Shown here in pieces: positions 1-8,105 of a DNA stretch of 64,000 bases; positions within the stretch are counted from its first letter, which is position 1, and the number at the start of each line of letters is the position of its first letter. The stretch comes from Pseudomonadaceae bacterium (lineage in GTDB: Bacteria > Pseudomonadota > Alphaproteobacteria > UBA2136 > UBA6156). The notes under the pieces are model-generated. The model was not told the DNA's origin. It searched no databases and saw only the letters and a list, made by a program, of their open reading frames with translations. The position numbers were made by a program, and so were the translations under genes. Where the stretch lies: positions 310,001 through 374,000 of the forward strand of contig JACKLD010000012.1 in the NCBI GenBank assembly GCA_024236095.1, given 5' to 3'.

Positions 1-40
1 CCGCACTTTTCCCAAAGTTGCCTTGAATGACTTTCCCCAT
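1..40 (-). CDS. 5' end of an unidentified CDS, cut by the window edge
   Basis: Only 13 codons are present, reading MGKVIQGNFGKSA towards the window start. A start is supported by a strong Shine-Dalgarno sequence (AGGAGGTGGAT) about 10 nt before the ATG and by a perfect TATAAT hexamer further upstream. Too little remains to identify the product. Confidence 0.5.
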   Translation of the reverse strand, partial: MGKVIQGNFGKSA

Positions 41-97
41 GGTCTGGGTATCCACCTCCTTTATTGATATGGGGTATATGCCCCTTTTGTTGCCCCC

Positions 98-103
98 ATT
101 ATA
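98..103 (-). promoter_or_regulatory. Probable -10 element (TATAAT) for the truncated CDS
   Basis: A perfect TATAAT on the minus strand lies about 60 nt upstream of the truncated CDS. No convincing -35 is visible at 16-18 bp. The leader between it and the ATG contains a small GGGG/CCCC hairpin (about 71-84). Confidence 0.4.
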
Positions 104-213
104 CCCCAGATTGGAACAAACAGAGGTGGACGGCATCAGACATGAAACATGCCAAAACACCATGTAAAATAAGGATAATAAGGATTCAACTGGATGGCAA
201 CAAACAAAAGAAA

Positions 214-298
214 TGGTGGAGGGAGTAGGATTCGAACCTACGAAGGCAAAGCCAGCTGATTTACAGTCAGCCCCCGTTGGCCACTTGGGTATCCCTCC
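214..298 (-). tRNA. tRNA-Tyr (anticodon GTA)
   Basis: Minus-strand cloverleaf of a class II tRNA. Acceptor arms GGAGGGA/TCCCTCC, T-arm GGTTCGAATCC-type, anticodon loop with GTA, and a long variable arm as expected for bacterial tRNA-Tyr. The 3' CCA is encoded. Confidence 0.95.
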
Positions 299-308
299 AC
301 AAGCAATA

Positions 309-383
309 TGGTGGGAAGTATAGGATTCGAACCTATGACCCCAGCAATGTGAATGCTGTGCTCTACCGCTGAGCTAACTTCCC
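309..383 (-). tRNA. tRNA-Val (anticodon CAC)
   Basis: Acceptor stem GGGAAGT pairs with ACTTCCC. The anticodon stem CAGCA/TGCTG encloses the loop TTCACAT, giving anticodon CAC (reads GUG). T-loop TTCGAAT and encoded CCA are present. It lies 10 nt upstream of tRNA-Tyr on the same strand, so the two are probably co-transcribed. Confidence 0.95.
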
Positions 384-502
384 GAGCCGGCCCGCTATGT
401 AACCCATCCGGGCGACCATCGCAAGCGCTTTTGCACAAGCCTTCCGCGCATTGTCTCAAAAGACTTGGCGATGCTGCCGACTTATGGCACAACCCGGTGC
501 GT

Positions 503-577
503 GCCGACATAGCACAGTGGTAGTGCAGCGGTTTTGTAAACCGAAGGTCGGGGGTTCAAATCCCTCTGTCGGCACCA
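503..577 (+). tRNA. tRNA-Thr (anticodon TGT)
   Basis: Acceptor stem GCCGACA/TGTCGGC. The anticodon stem GCGGT/ACCG(A) encloses TTTGTAA, giving anticodon TGT (reads ACA). T-loop TTCAAAT and encoded CCA are present. The last 20 nt of the gene recur exactly 107 bp downstream. Confidence 0.95.
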
Positions 578-664
578 TTCTAAAAGCAACATCCATATCA
601 TCCGTGCCGACTAAGAGGGATACAACACGTTCCATACCGGCGAAGCCAAATCCAAAACACGTGT

Positions 665-750
665 AAATCCCTCTGTCGGCACCAGCTAAAAGCAACATCC
701 ACACGATTCATGCCGACCAAGGGGAGATACAAACCGCTCCGATTCGGCTA
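665..750 (+). repeat. Duplicated tRNA-Thr 3' end and flank
   Basis: The 20 nt ending in the CCA of tRNA-Thr (558-577) recur identically at 665-684. Similarity continues into the flank: both copies go on with CTAAAAGCAACATCCA, then TGCCGAC and GGGA(G)ATACAA blocks, for roughly 85 nt at about 75% identity. It is either a diverged tandem duplication or an attachment-site-like scar. No integrase is adjacent. Confidence 0.75.
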
Positions 751-760
751 CCATGCCCCC

Positions 761-1450
761 ATGCATTCCCATGCCCGCCGCCTTGTGCTCGCCGCCGCCC
801 TGCTGGCGGCCATCGTGGGCTTTTACCTTTCCGGCCTCGGCGATGCCCTTTCGCTTGCCACCCTCAAGGCCCACCAAAGCGCCTTGCAAGAGTACGTCAC
901 CAACAACCCGCTCACCGCCACGGCCCTGTTTGCCGCCGCCTACATCGCCACCACCGCCTTGTCGCTTCCCGTCGCCGCCCTGCTCACCCTGCTGGCGGGC
1001 GCGCTGTTCGGTGTTGTGTGGGGCACCCTCATCGCCAGCTTCGCCAGCACGGCGGGTGCCACCTTGGCCATGCTGGCCGCCCGCTACCTTTTCGGCAACA
1101 GCCTGCAAAGCCGCTACGGCCCCCAGCTGGCCCGCATCAACGCAGGCTTCCAAAAGGAAGGCGCCTTCTACCTCTTCGCCCTGCGGCTGGTGCCGGTGGT
1201 GCCGTTCTTTCTGGTCAATGTGCTGATGGGGCTGGTCCCCGTCCGTACCGCCACCTACTTCTGGGTCAGCCAACTGGGCATGCTGCCGGGCACGGCGGCG
1301 TACGTTTATGCGGGCACGGCACTGGCAGGCATCTCCAGCCTGAAGGACATCGCCTCGCCGCAACTGCTGCTGGCCTTCGCCCTGCTCGGCCTGCTGCCGC
1401 TTGCCACCCGCAAAGCCCTCCTCCTATTCCGCCGGAAAGACCGCCCATGA
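761..1450 (+). CDS. TVP38/TMEM64 (DedA-like, SNARE-associated) membrane protein
   Basis: A 229-residue polytopic inner-membrane protein. It has an N-terminal membrane helix (about residues 7-25), a re-entrant/helix region around LSLPVAALLTLLAGALFG (about 65-85), and the family signature FALRLVPVVPFFLVN (about 140-155) followed by LGMLPGTAAYVYAG. The family is linked to lipid or small-molecule membrane transport, but the substrate is unknown. The ATG at 761 is preferred because it directly precedes the basic stretch before the first helix. The stop overlaps the next start as ATGA. In many proteobacteria this domain is fused to the downstream type of oxidoreductase; here they are separate, coupled genes. 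Confidence 0.85.
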   Translation: MHSHARRLVLAAALLAAIVGFYLSGLGDALSLATLKAHQSALQEYVTNNPLTATALFAAAYIATTALSLPVAALLTLLAGALFGVVWGTLIASFASTAGATLAMLAARYLFGNSLQSRYGPQLARINAGFQKEGAFYLFALRLVPVVPFFLVNVLMGLVPVRTATYFWVSQLGMLPGTAAYVYAGTALAGISSLKDIASPQLLLAFALLGLLPLATRKALLLFRRKDRP

Positions 1451-2910
1451 GCTATGACTACAACCTCATCGTCATCGGCGCGGGGTCGGGCGGACTGGTG
1501 TCCGCCTACCTCGCCGCCGCGATGAAAGCCAAAGTCGCCCTGATTGAACGGCACGAAATGGGCGGCGATTGCCTCAACACCGGCTGCGTGCCCAGCAAGG
1601 CGCTCATCCGCAGCGCCAAGATGCTGCACGATGCCACCCGCGCCCGCCAATTCGGTTTCAAAAAGGCCGACATCGACTTTGATTTTACCGACATCATGGC
1701 CCGCGTCCACCGCATTATTCGCACCATTGCCCCGCATGATTCGGTGGAACGCTACACCCGACTGGGCGTCACCTGCATCAAGGGAGAGGCCCGCCTCACC
1801 GGCCCCCACAGCGTCACGGTAGACGGCCAAACCCTCACCGCGCGGGCCATCATTGTCGCCACCGGCGCACGGCCCTTGGTGCCGCCCATCCCCGGGCTCG
1901 GCGAGGTGCCTTATCTCACCAGTGATACCCTCTGGAACCTCAAGAAACTTCCCAAAAGACTGGTGGTTTTGGGCGGCGGCCCCATCGGCTGCGAGATGGC
2001 GCAAGCCTTCGCCCGCCTCGGCAGCAACGTCACCCTTGTCGAGATGGCCCCCCACCTCCTCACCCGCGAGGACGACGACGTGATCAAGCTGGTCACCGCA
2101 CGCTTCAAGGCTGAAAGAATCGATGTGCGTACCGGCCACAAGGCCCACAGCGTCACATCTTCCGGCAACCGGAAGAAGCTGGTGTGCGAGACGGACGGCA
2201 AACGGGTCGCCATTCCTTTCGATGACATCCTTGTCGCCCTGGGGCGCACCGCCAACGTCTCCGGCTTCGGGCTGGAAGAGCTGGGTGTGCAACTCACCCC
2301 GCGCCACACCGTGCAGGCCGACCCCTTCCTGCGCACCAACATCCGCAGCATCTACGTGGTGGGCGATGTAACGGGCCCCTACCAGTTCACCCACGCTGCC
2401 GCCCATCAGGCGTGGTACGCAGCGGTGAATGCGCTTTTGTCCCCTTTCAAGAAATTCAAGGCCGATTACCGCGTCCTGCCATGGGCCACCTTCACCGACC
2501 CCGAAGTCGCCCGTGTCGGGCTTAATGAGAAGGAGGCCAAAGCCCAAAACATTCCCTACGAAGTCACCCGTTACGACCTGAGCGACCTCGACCGCGCCAT
2601 GACCGACGAGGAGGCCATGGGCTTTGTCAAAGTACTCACCAAACCGGGAAGGGATACCATTCTCGGCGCCACCATCGTCGCTGCCCACGCAGGAGACCTC
2701 TTGGCCGAATACGCGCTGGCGATGAAGCACGGGCTGGGGCTGAACGCCATCCTCACCACCGTCCACAGCTACCCCACGCTGGCCGAGGCCAACAAATACG
2801 CCGCCGGCGTCTGGCGCCGCGCCCACACGCCCGCTTGGGCGCTCAGACTGTTGGCCGCCTTCCACCGCTGGCGCCGCATGCAACCTTTATACCGCCCCTC
2901 CATTTTTTAG
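1447..2910 (+). CDS. FAD-dependent pyridine nucleotide-disulfide oxidoreductase (mercuric reductase/Lpd-like)
   Basis: A 487-residue class I flavoprotein disulfide reductase. The N-terminal FAD motif VIGAGSGGL is followed by the redox-active disulfide GGDCLNTGCVPSKA (CX4C). A central NAD(P)-binding motif is LGGGPIGCEMAQAFARLG, and a C-terminal dimerisation segment contains HSYPTLAEAN, which carries the active-site His region. It lacks the N-terminal HMA domain and C-terminal Cys pair of true MerA, so mercury reduction is not supported. The gene overlaps the TVP38 gene by 4 nt, which implies translational coupling and a shared membrane-associated redox role. The exact substrate is unknown. Confidence 0.88.
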   Translation: MSYDYNLIVIGAGSGGLVSAYLAAAMKAKVALIERHEMGGDCLNTGCVPSKALIRSAKMLHDATRARQFGFKKADIDFDFTDIMARVHRIIRTIAPHDSVERYTRLGVTCIKGEARLTGPHSVTVDGQTLTARAIIVATGARPLVPPIPGLGEVPYLTSDTLWNLKKLPKRLVVLGGGPIGCEMAQAFARLGSNVTLVEMAPHLLTREDDDVIKLVTARFKAERIDVRTGHKAHSVTSSGNRKKLVCETDGKRVAIPFDDILVALGRTANVSGFGLEELGVQLTPRHTVQADPFLRTNIRSIYVVGDVTGPYQFTHAAAHQAWYAAVNALLSPFKKFKADYRVLPWATFTDPEVARVGLNEKEAKAQNIPYEVTRYDLSDLDRAMTDEEAMGFVKVLTKPGRDTILGATIVAAHAGDLLAEYALAMKHGLGLNAILTTVHSYPTLAEANKYAAGVWRRAHTPAWALRLLAAFHRWRRMQPLYRPSIF

Positions 2911-3004
2911 GGTCTCTTGATTGGCCGATTCCACCACTTCGGCCTAACCTGTCCCAGAGCGGACGTGCCGACCCCGACCAACCCGAACAGAGGAGAAGAC
3001 TCCC

Positions 3005-3610
3005 ATGAACCTGACCAAAGACATCCAGACCCTCTTCGGTACCGAGAGCGAGATAACCAATCTGCGCGACCTCTTCCTGCACGGCCTGCAAGACCTCTAT
3101 TTTGCCGAGAAAACCCTTCACAAAGCCCTTTCCGACATGGAAGACGCCGCCGATACCGCCGGCCTCAAACGCGCCTTCAAAAACCACCGTGAGGAAACCC
3201 GCCACCAGGCAGGGCGGCTGGAACAGATCTTCGAGATGATCGGCCACAAGGCCGAGGGGCTTGAATGCAAAGCCATCGAGGGGCTTATCGCCGAGGGCGA
3301 CGATATCATCGAAGATGCCGAAGGTGCCGCCCGCGATGCCGGCCTCATCTATGCCGGCCAGGCGGTCGAGCACTACGAGATCGCCCGCTACACCAGCTTG
3401 ATACGCTGGGCCGAGGCGCTGGGCTTCACCGAGGCCATCCCCCTGCTCAAACAGTCCCTGCAAGAGGAAAAGGCCGCCGATGCGCTGCTTACCCGCCTCG
3501 CCGAGGAAGGCATCAACGACGCCGCCCTGATGGGGCTGGATGCCAGCGCCCTGCGCCGTGGTGCAGGCTCCGGCAAACGTGCGCACGGGGCGGCCGGAAG
3601 CCACCACTAA
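3005..3610 (+). CDS. YciE/YciF ferroxidase family protein (DUF892)
   Basis: A 201-residue helical protein of the ferritin-like DUF892 family. It opens with LRDLFLHGLQDLYFAEKTL, the usual helix 1 with a carboxylate ligand, and continues with KNHREETRHQAGRLEQIF and VEHYEIARYTSL, the E/H-rich helices that bind a di-iron centre. Members are stress-induced in enterobacteria. A good ribosome site (GGAGAAG) precedes the ATG. The tail is Gly/His-rich. A hairpin terminator follows immediately. Confidence 0.88.
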   Translation: MNLTKDIQTLFGTESEITNLRDLFLHGLQDLYFAEKTLHKALSDMEDAADTAGLKRAFKNHREETRHQAGRLEQIFEMIGHKAEGLECKAIEGLIAEGDDIIEDAEGAARDAGLIYAGQAVEHYEIARYTSLIRWAEALGFTEAIPLLKQSLQEEKAADALLTRLAEEGINDAALMGLDASALRRGAGSGKRAHGAAGSHH

Positions 3611-3627
3611 CGTGGCACACAGGGATG

Positions 3628-3650
3628 AAACGGCCCCAGCGGGGCCGTTT
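3628..3650. terminator. Bidirectional intrinsic terminator
   Basis: AAACGGCCCC-AGC-GGGGCCGTTT is a 10-bp stem flanked by A/T runs on both sides. It sits between the convergent YciF-like and symporter genes. Confidence 0.8.
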
Positions 3651-3656
3651 TCAACT

Positions 3657-5156
3657 TCAGCGTTTCCGCATCGAAGCCTTCTTGCGCTTCACCGGCAATG
3701 CGGTGTTGGCCAAACGGTCTTCATAAAACGCGGGATATTTGTACTTGCCGCCACTGGCCTGTACGGTGAAGTAGTCTGCGGTCAGCCGCCGCACCGTCCC
3801 CGCCAGCAACCACAGGCCGATCAGGTTGGGGACGATCATGATGCCCACCAACACATCCGCCAACGCCCATACCGCCAATACGCCCACCTTGGCATTGGCC
3901 GCCATGTCCAGCACCCACGCACCGCCGAAGGTCGCCAGCAAAAACACCGCCAGATACGGCTTGGCCACCCGCGTGCCCAACGCGTACACCGCCCCCTGCT
4001 GGCCATAATAGCCCCAGCCCAGAATGGTGGAGAACGAGAACAGCAGCAAACTCACCGCCACGATCGCCCCGCCAAGAGGGATGCCTTCAATGCTGGCTCC
4101 GCCAAGCCCGGCGGTGAAGGCCAAACTGGTCAACCCCGCGCCCGCACTGGCCGCCGCCTCGCTGGTCCACGCGCCACTTACCAAAATTACCAAACCGGTA
4201 AAGGTGCACACCACGATGGTATCGATAAAGGTCTGCGTCATGCTCACCAAGGCTTGTTCCACAGGGTGTTTGGTCTGCGCGGTGGCCGCCACGATCGCCG
4301 CACTCCCCTGCCCCGATTCGTTGGAGAACACGCCCCGCGCCAAGCCAAACCGCATCGCTGCCATCACCCCGGCCCCGGCAAAGCCGCCGGCGGCCGCATG
4401 GCCATTGAAGGCACTGTCCACCACCAGCCACAAGGCCTGCGGGATGTACGCGGCATTGGCCAACAACACCATCATCCCCGCTGCCACGTAAAGGACAATC
4501 ATGGCGGGCACCAGCTTGTCGGCCACCATGGCAATCTGACGCACCCCGCCAAACATCACCAACGCCGCAGCCACCACCACCATACCGCCCACGTACAGGG
4601 GCTCAAACCCGAAGGTGCCGCGCATCACATCCACAATCGCGTTGTTTTGCACCATGCCGCCGATACACATGGCCGCCAGCGCAATCAGCACGGCGTACAA
4701 AGCCCCCAGCCACGGCAAACCCGCGCCCAAACTCAGGTAGTACATCGGCCCGCCATGATACTTGTCGGCATCCGCCAACTTCACGCGATAATGCACCCCC
4801 AACAACGCCTCGGCAAACTTCAGCGCCATGCCCAACAGGCCGCTCACCCACATCCACAGCAAGGCGCCGGGCCCGCCAATGGCAATCGCCGTGGCCACGC
4901 CTGCAATGTTGCCGGTTCCTACCGTAGCCGCCAGCGCGGTCATCAACGCCGCCCGGTTAGAGATACTTCCCTTGCCATGGCTCACACGCCCCGCAGGCCC
5001 CAGCGCCGCCCACAACGCAGGCACCAACTTGGTAAACTGAAGCCCACCCAGCACCACCGTCATCATGCCGCCGGTGGCCAGCAAAAACACCAACATCGGC
5101 CAGCCCCACAAATACGCCGCTACGCCTTCCAATGCATGATAAACCTGCTCAACCAT
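3657..5156 (-). CDS. Alanine/glycine:cation symporter (AGCS family)
   Basis: A 499-residue inner-membrane transporter with about 10-11 hydrophobic segments. Family signatures are ALAATVGTGNIAGVATAIAI followed by GGPGALLWMWVSGLLGM (about residues 75-110), and later SNESGQGSAAIVAATAQTKHPVEQ. Relatives import alanine or glycine with Na+ or H+. It ends in a short basic tail. It stands alone between a convergent gene upstream and the XRE operon behind, so it is probably monocistronic. Confidence 0.9.
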   Translation of the reverse strand: MVEQVYHALEGVAAYLWGWPMLVFLLATGGMMTVVLGGLQFTKLVPALWAALGPAGRVSHGKGSISNRAALMTALAATVGTGNIAGVATAIAIGGPGALLWMWVSGLLGMALKFAEALLGVHYRVKLADADKYHGGPMYYLSLGAGLPWLGALYAVLIALAAMCIGGMVQNNAIVDVMRGTFGFEPLYVGGMVVVAAALVMFGGVRQIAMVADKLVPAMIVLYVAAGMMVLLANAAYIPQALWLVVDSAFNGHAAAGGFAGAGVMAAMRFGLARGVFSNESGQGSAAIVAATAQTKHPVEQALVSMTQTFIDTIVVCTFTGLVILVSGAWTSEAAASAGAGLTSLAFTAGLGGASIEGIPLGGAIVAVSLLLFSFSTILGWGYYGQQGAVYALGTRVAKPYLAVFLLATFGGAWVLDMAANAKVGVLAVWALADVLVGIMIVPNLIGLWLLAGTVRRLTADYFTVQASGGKYKYPAFYEDRLANTALPVKRKKASMRKR

Positions 5157-5258
5157 CGTGCCGCCCTTTCCTTAAGACAGACCGCACTGTACACAACAAA
5201 CATACACCCGCCAAGCCTGCACGCTTACATTTCAGGCAGATGCCGACCACACTCACGG

Positions 5259-6161
5259 CTAACGCCCTGCCAGTATCTCCTGCACATTTTCTCCCGGCCC
5301 CCGCAACGGCTGCCCGTCAGCCCCCTCTTGCGGCAAGAACAACTCCTCCGGTGAAACCCTCACCCCCAAATGTGTAATCACCGCCTCGGCATGACGCCGA
5401 TGGAACAAAATCAGCCCCCGGCTTGCAGTACCATTTTCAAAGTTGCACACTCTCGGCTGCCCCCACCCCAACACGTCCGCCAGCGCTGAGGTACTCATAT
5501 CCTTCAGGGAACGCACCTCCCTCACCCGTTGCGCCACCCATGACGCATGACGCCGGCTGCGCGCCAAAAACGCCTCATCGGCAGGCTGCTGGCACACCAC
5601 ATACTCCGCCAAAGCCGCTTCAATCGCCTCAAGCTGCCCCAACCTGAATTTGTACTGCGTCATCGACGAACTCGTAAAAAGGCAACGCACGACGCGCTTC
5701 CCATCCGGCAAGTTTCTGGCCGCCTGAAGGGGAATGCCGTGCCACTGCAAGGTATCCTTCAACCAAGCGCGCGTTCCTTGCCATTGGGCTTCGCTCATGT
5801 TCGCGCGATATGCCACCACCTCCTCCAGCGTCGCCATATGGGCCAGCAGGCGTTCGCGCATGTCATCAAAAGATTCGTCACGGGTAGCGGGCACATGCTG
5901 CAGCAGGTCACGCCCCAACAGCTTTTCCAAAGCAAGCAGCCCCTCGTAAGAAAGCCGCGACCTCCCGGACTCCATAAATCCCACAGCCTGCTTGGTCACC
6001 CCGGCGGCCTCGCCGACCTCCACCAGCGTCAACTGCGCCATCTCACGCACCATCTTATGAAAACGCCCCAACACGGCTTTATCCAGCCCCCGCGCCTCAA
6101 CCATCTGTTCAAACACCTGCTCGCGGGTCAGGTCGTTCAGCTCTTTGCCGTATCGTTTCAT
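5259..6161 (-). CDS. XRE-type regulator with two helix-turn-helix domains (paralogue 1)
   Basis: A 300-residue protein with an N-terminal HTH (about residues 42-80: LVEVGEAAGVTKQAVGFMESG) and a second HTH near residue 230 (TSALADVLGWGQPRVCNFENG). The middle carries MRERLLAHMATLEEVVAYRAN and WLKDTLQWHGI, both repeated almost unchanged in the upstream gene. The shared C-terminal block is HRRHAEAVITHLGVRVSPEELFLPQE. It starts 29 nt after the stop of the larger paralogue, so they form an operon. It is probably a DNA-binding regulator; its target is unknown. Confidence 0.75.
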   Translation of the reverse strand: MKRYGKELNDLTREQVFEQMVEARGLDKAVLGRFHKMVREMAQLTLVEVGEAAGVTKQAVGFMESGRSRLSYEGLLALEKLLGRDLLQHVPATRDESFDDMRERLLAHMATLEEVVAYRANMSEAQWQGTRAWLKDTLQWHGIPLQAARNLPDGKRVVRCLFTSSSMTQYKFRLGQLEAIEAALAEYVVCQQPADEAFLARSRRHASWVAQRVREVRSLKDMSTSALADVLGWGQPRVCNFENGTASRGLILFHRRHAEAVITHLGVRVSPEELFLPQEGADGQPLRGPGENVQEILAGR

Positions 6162-6190
6162 GCCTCTTCCCTAGCCTATTCCGTCCAGCC

Positions 6191-7387
6191 TCACAAGCCA
6201 TCTCCCGCACGCCCCACCGCGTCAGCCTTATCCCCCCGGCACGCAAAATACCCCGCCATCATCTCCAACTCCCCCGGCTTCAGCACAGAACGGACGCCAC
6301 CTCGCAGGATAATCCCAACACGACTCCCTATCCCCAACGCCCTCCCAACGTCCTTCGGCTTCAAGGCTGATTCCGCCAAAGCCCCACGCACCCAAGCCAA
6401 CACTTTCGGCATATGGCGGTTGGCCACATACGCCCGCTTTTCCTCATCCGTCAGTTTCAGCAAGTCAGGAAGCCCCTCACGCGGGCCACACACCGGCCGC
6501 CCCACTGCATCTTCCTCCGGCAAAAACAGCTCCTCCGGCGTCACCTCCAACCTCAAATGCGCAATTACCGCTTCTGCATGGTGTCGGTGCAAGTAAGTCT
6601 TTCTAGCCGCCGAATCATTCTCATAACGTGCCACGAAAGGTTGAGATACCCCCAACACACCTCCGATTTTCACATCTGTCATACTTTTCATTTGCCGCAC
6701 CAACCGCACCCGTTGCCTCACCCAATCATTCTGACGTCTGCTACATGCCCAAAAAGCATCTTCGCGAGATTGATCGTGTTGTACATATTTCTCGAGACAC
6801 TCCACAATCCGTTCAGTTTCTCCAATTCTAAACTTGGGCAATCTACGATTGTTCGAGATAAATTGTTGCGCGCAGTCGCGCCAATCAACCAACCTTGAAA
6901 ACACTTCCTGCGAAATCCCATGCCATTTCAATGCATCGTGCAACCATACGCGCACGGCATCCCCGTTTTCCGCACTCTCATTCACCCGATACGCCACAAC
7001 CTCTTCCAACGTCGCAACGTCCCGCAACAAACGCTCCCGCATCTCTTTCGTCGGTTCACCGTTTTCTTTCGGCAAATGCGCCATCAAACTCCGCCCGCCC
7101 AAAAACCCTTCCAACGCCACAAACTTGTCGTAAGTAAGACCCATTTTTCCTGTTTCCATGACCGCAACGGCCTGCGCTGTTGTCCCTCCCCAAGCCTGCC
7201 CCACCTGTTCCAAGGTCACCTGCGCCATCTCGCGCGCCAGCTTATGAAACCGTCCCATTGTGTCTTTATTCAACCCGGCTTGCACAATCGCTCCGCCCCC
7301 ACGACCTTTTTTCACCACTTCCAACCGCGCCTCATACGCCGCCCGACGTTCGGCATCATTCAAACGGGCATTCATCACATCATCCAT
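6191..7387 (-). CDS. XRE-type regulator with two to three helix-turn-helix domains (paralogue 2)
   Basis: A 398-residue paralogue of the next gene. It shows the same plan: GRFHKLAREMAQVTLEQVGQ HTH near residue 50, MRERLLRDVATLEEVVAYRVN, a second HTH (IGGVLGVSQPFVARYEN) near residue 240, and HRHHAEAVIAHLRLEVTPEE. It adds about 90 C-terminal residues with a further HTH-like segment (LKPKDVGRALGIGSRVGIIL). The duplicated gene, then operon, suggests divergence of a two-regulator system. The start is chosen because a -35/-10 pair (TTGCCT-N17-TATACA) ends 7 nt before the ATG with no Shine-Dalgarno. Confidence 0.72.
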   Translation of the reverse strand: MDDVMNARLNDAERRAAYEARLEVVKKGRGGGAIVQAGLNKDTMGRFHKLAREMAQVTLEQVGQAWGGTTAQAVAVMETGKMGLTYDKFVALEGFLGGRSLMAHLPKENGEPTKEMRERLLRDVATLEEVVAYRVNESAENGDAVRVWLHDALKWHGISQEVFSRLVDWRDCAQQFISNNRRLPKFRIGETERIVECLEKYVQHDQSREDAFWACSRRQNDWVRQRVRLVRQMKSMTDVKIGGVLGVSQPFVARYENDSAARKTYLHRHHAEAVIAHLRLEVTPEELFLPEEDAVGRPVCGPREGLPDLLKLTDEEKRAYVANRHMPKVLAWVRGALAESALKPKDVGRALGIGSRVGIILRGGVRSVLKPGELEMMAGYFACRGDKADAVGRAGDGL

Positions 7388-7394
7388 GGCAACA

Positions 7395-7423
7395 TGTATA
7401 CCAAAAACTTCTCTTCAAGGCAA
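7395..7423 (-). promoter_or_regulatory. Promoter of the XRE operon, predicted leaderless start
   Basis: TTGCCT-N17-TATACA followed by 7 nt and the ATG at 7387. The predicted transcription start coincides with the start codon. It overlaps the end of comF. Confidence 0.6.
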
Positions 7424-8095
7424 CGACGCTGGTGTAAACGCCACCGTCGCCACCGCCACCTCGGCAGCCCCGCCCCGCTTCAGCGCCAAGGCGCAGGCCC
7501 GCGCGGTGGCACCGGTGGTGTAAATGTCGTCTACCAGCAACACCCGCCGCGCACGCACCAACGGCTTGGCCACAAAGTCATGGCTGGAAAGCTTCAAGCG
7601 CTGCGCCCGCGTGCGCTTGGCCTGTCCGTCACTGGGCTTCACCCGCACCAACGCATCGACATGGAAATCCAGCCGCCGCAGCCGCGCCACCGCCCGCGCC
7701 AACAACACCGCTTGGTTGAACATCCGCCCGCCAAACGCACGCCTGTGCATCGGCACCGCCACCACCAGCCAATCATCCCCTTTGGGCAATTTCGGCAACA
7801 TCAGCCGCGCCAACAACGGCGCCAAGTGCGTCCCGTCCTTGAACTTCAGCCGCAAAACCAACTCCCGTGCCAATCCGTCATACAGCAGCGGCGCGCCGAA
7901 GCACTTGACCACCTTGGGCAACTCCGGCGGCAGCACGCCGGTCACGTCCCACCACGGCAGCTTGGCATAACAGTCGGGACACAACCCCACCGGCTCCGCC
8001 GCCGGCAACGCACACTCGCACGCGGCACATGTCGGCGGCAATGCCAGCCCCAACAGGTGCCGCCATGCCTTGTCAAACAGAGCTCTCACGCGCAT
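7415..8095 (-). CDS. comF: ComF family phosphoribosyltransferase-like protein
   Basis: A 226-residue protein. A four-Cys zinc-binding segment near the N-terminus (CAACECAL...GLCPDC) precedes a PRTase fold with the PRPP-type loop VLLVDDIYTTGATARAC. ComF is needed for DNA uptake in naturally competent bacteria; elsewhere its role is uncertain. The ATG at 8095 gives the normal ComF beginning; a second ATG at 8107 is possible. The divergent methyltransferase starts only 10 bp away. No other competence gene is in the window. Confidence 0.85.
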   Translation of the reverse strand: MRVRALFDKAWRHLLGLALPPTCAACECALPAAEPVGLCPDCYAKLPWWDVTGVLPPELPKVVKCFGAPLLYDGLARELVLRLKFKDGTHLAPLLARLMLPKLPKGDDWLVVAVPMHRRAFGGRMFNQAVLLARAVARLRRLDFHVDALVRVKPSDGQAKRTRAQRLKLSSHDFVAKPLVRARRVLLVDDIYTTGATARACALALKRGGAAEVAVATVAFTPASLP

Positions 8096-8098
8096 GGT
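8070..8098 (+). promoter_or_regulatory. Possible promoter of the methyltransferase gene, leaderless
   Basis: TTGTCA-N17-CATGGT lies 7 nt before the ATG at 8106 and there is no Shine-Dalgarno. The segment CATGGTGGCCAGCATG is nearly palindromic, so both divergent genes begin at symmetric ATGs. Confidence 0.4.
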
Positions 8099-8105
8099 GG
8101 CCAGC

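Noticed and set aside
1447..2910. Mercuric reductase (merA)
   Set aside because: The active-site disulfide is shared by the whole family; the C-terminal Cys pair and other mer genes are absent.
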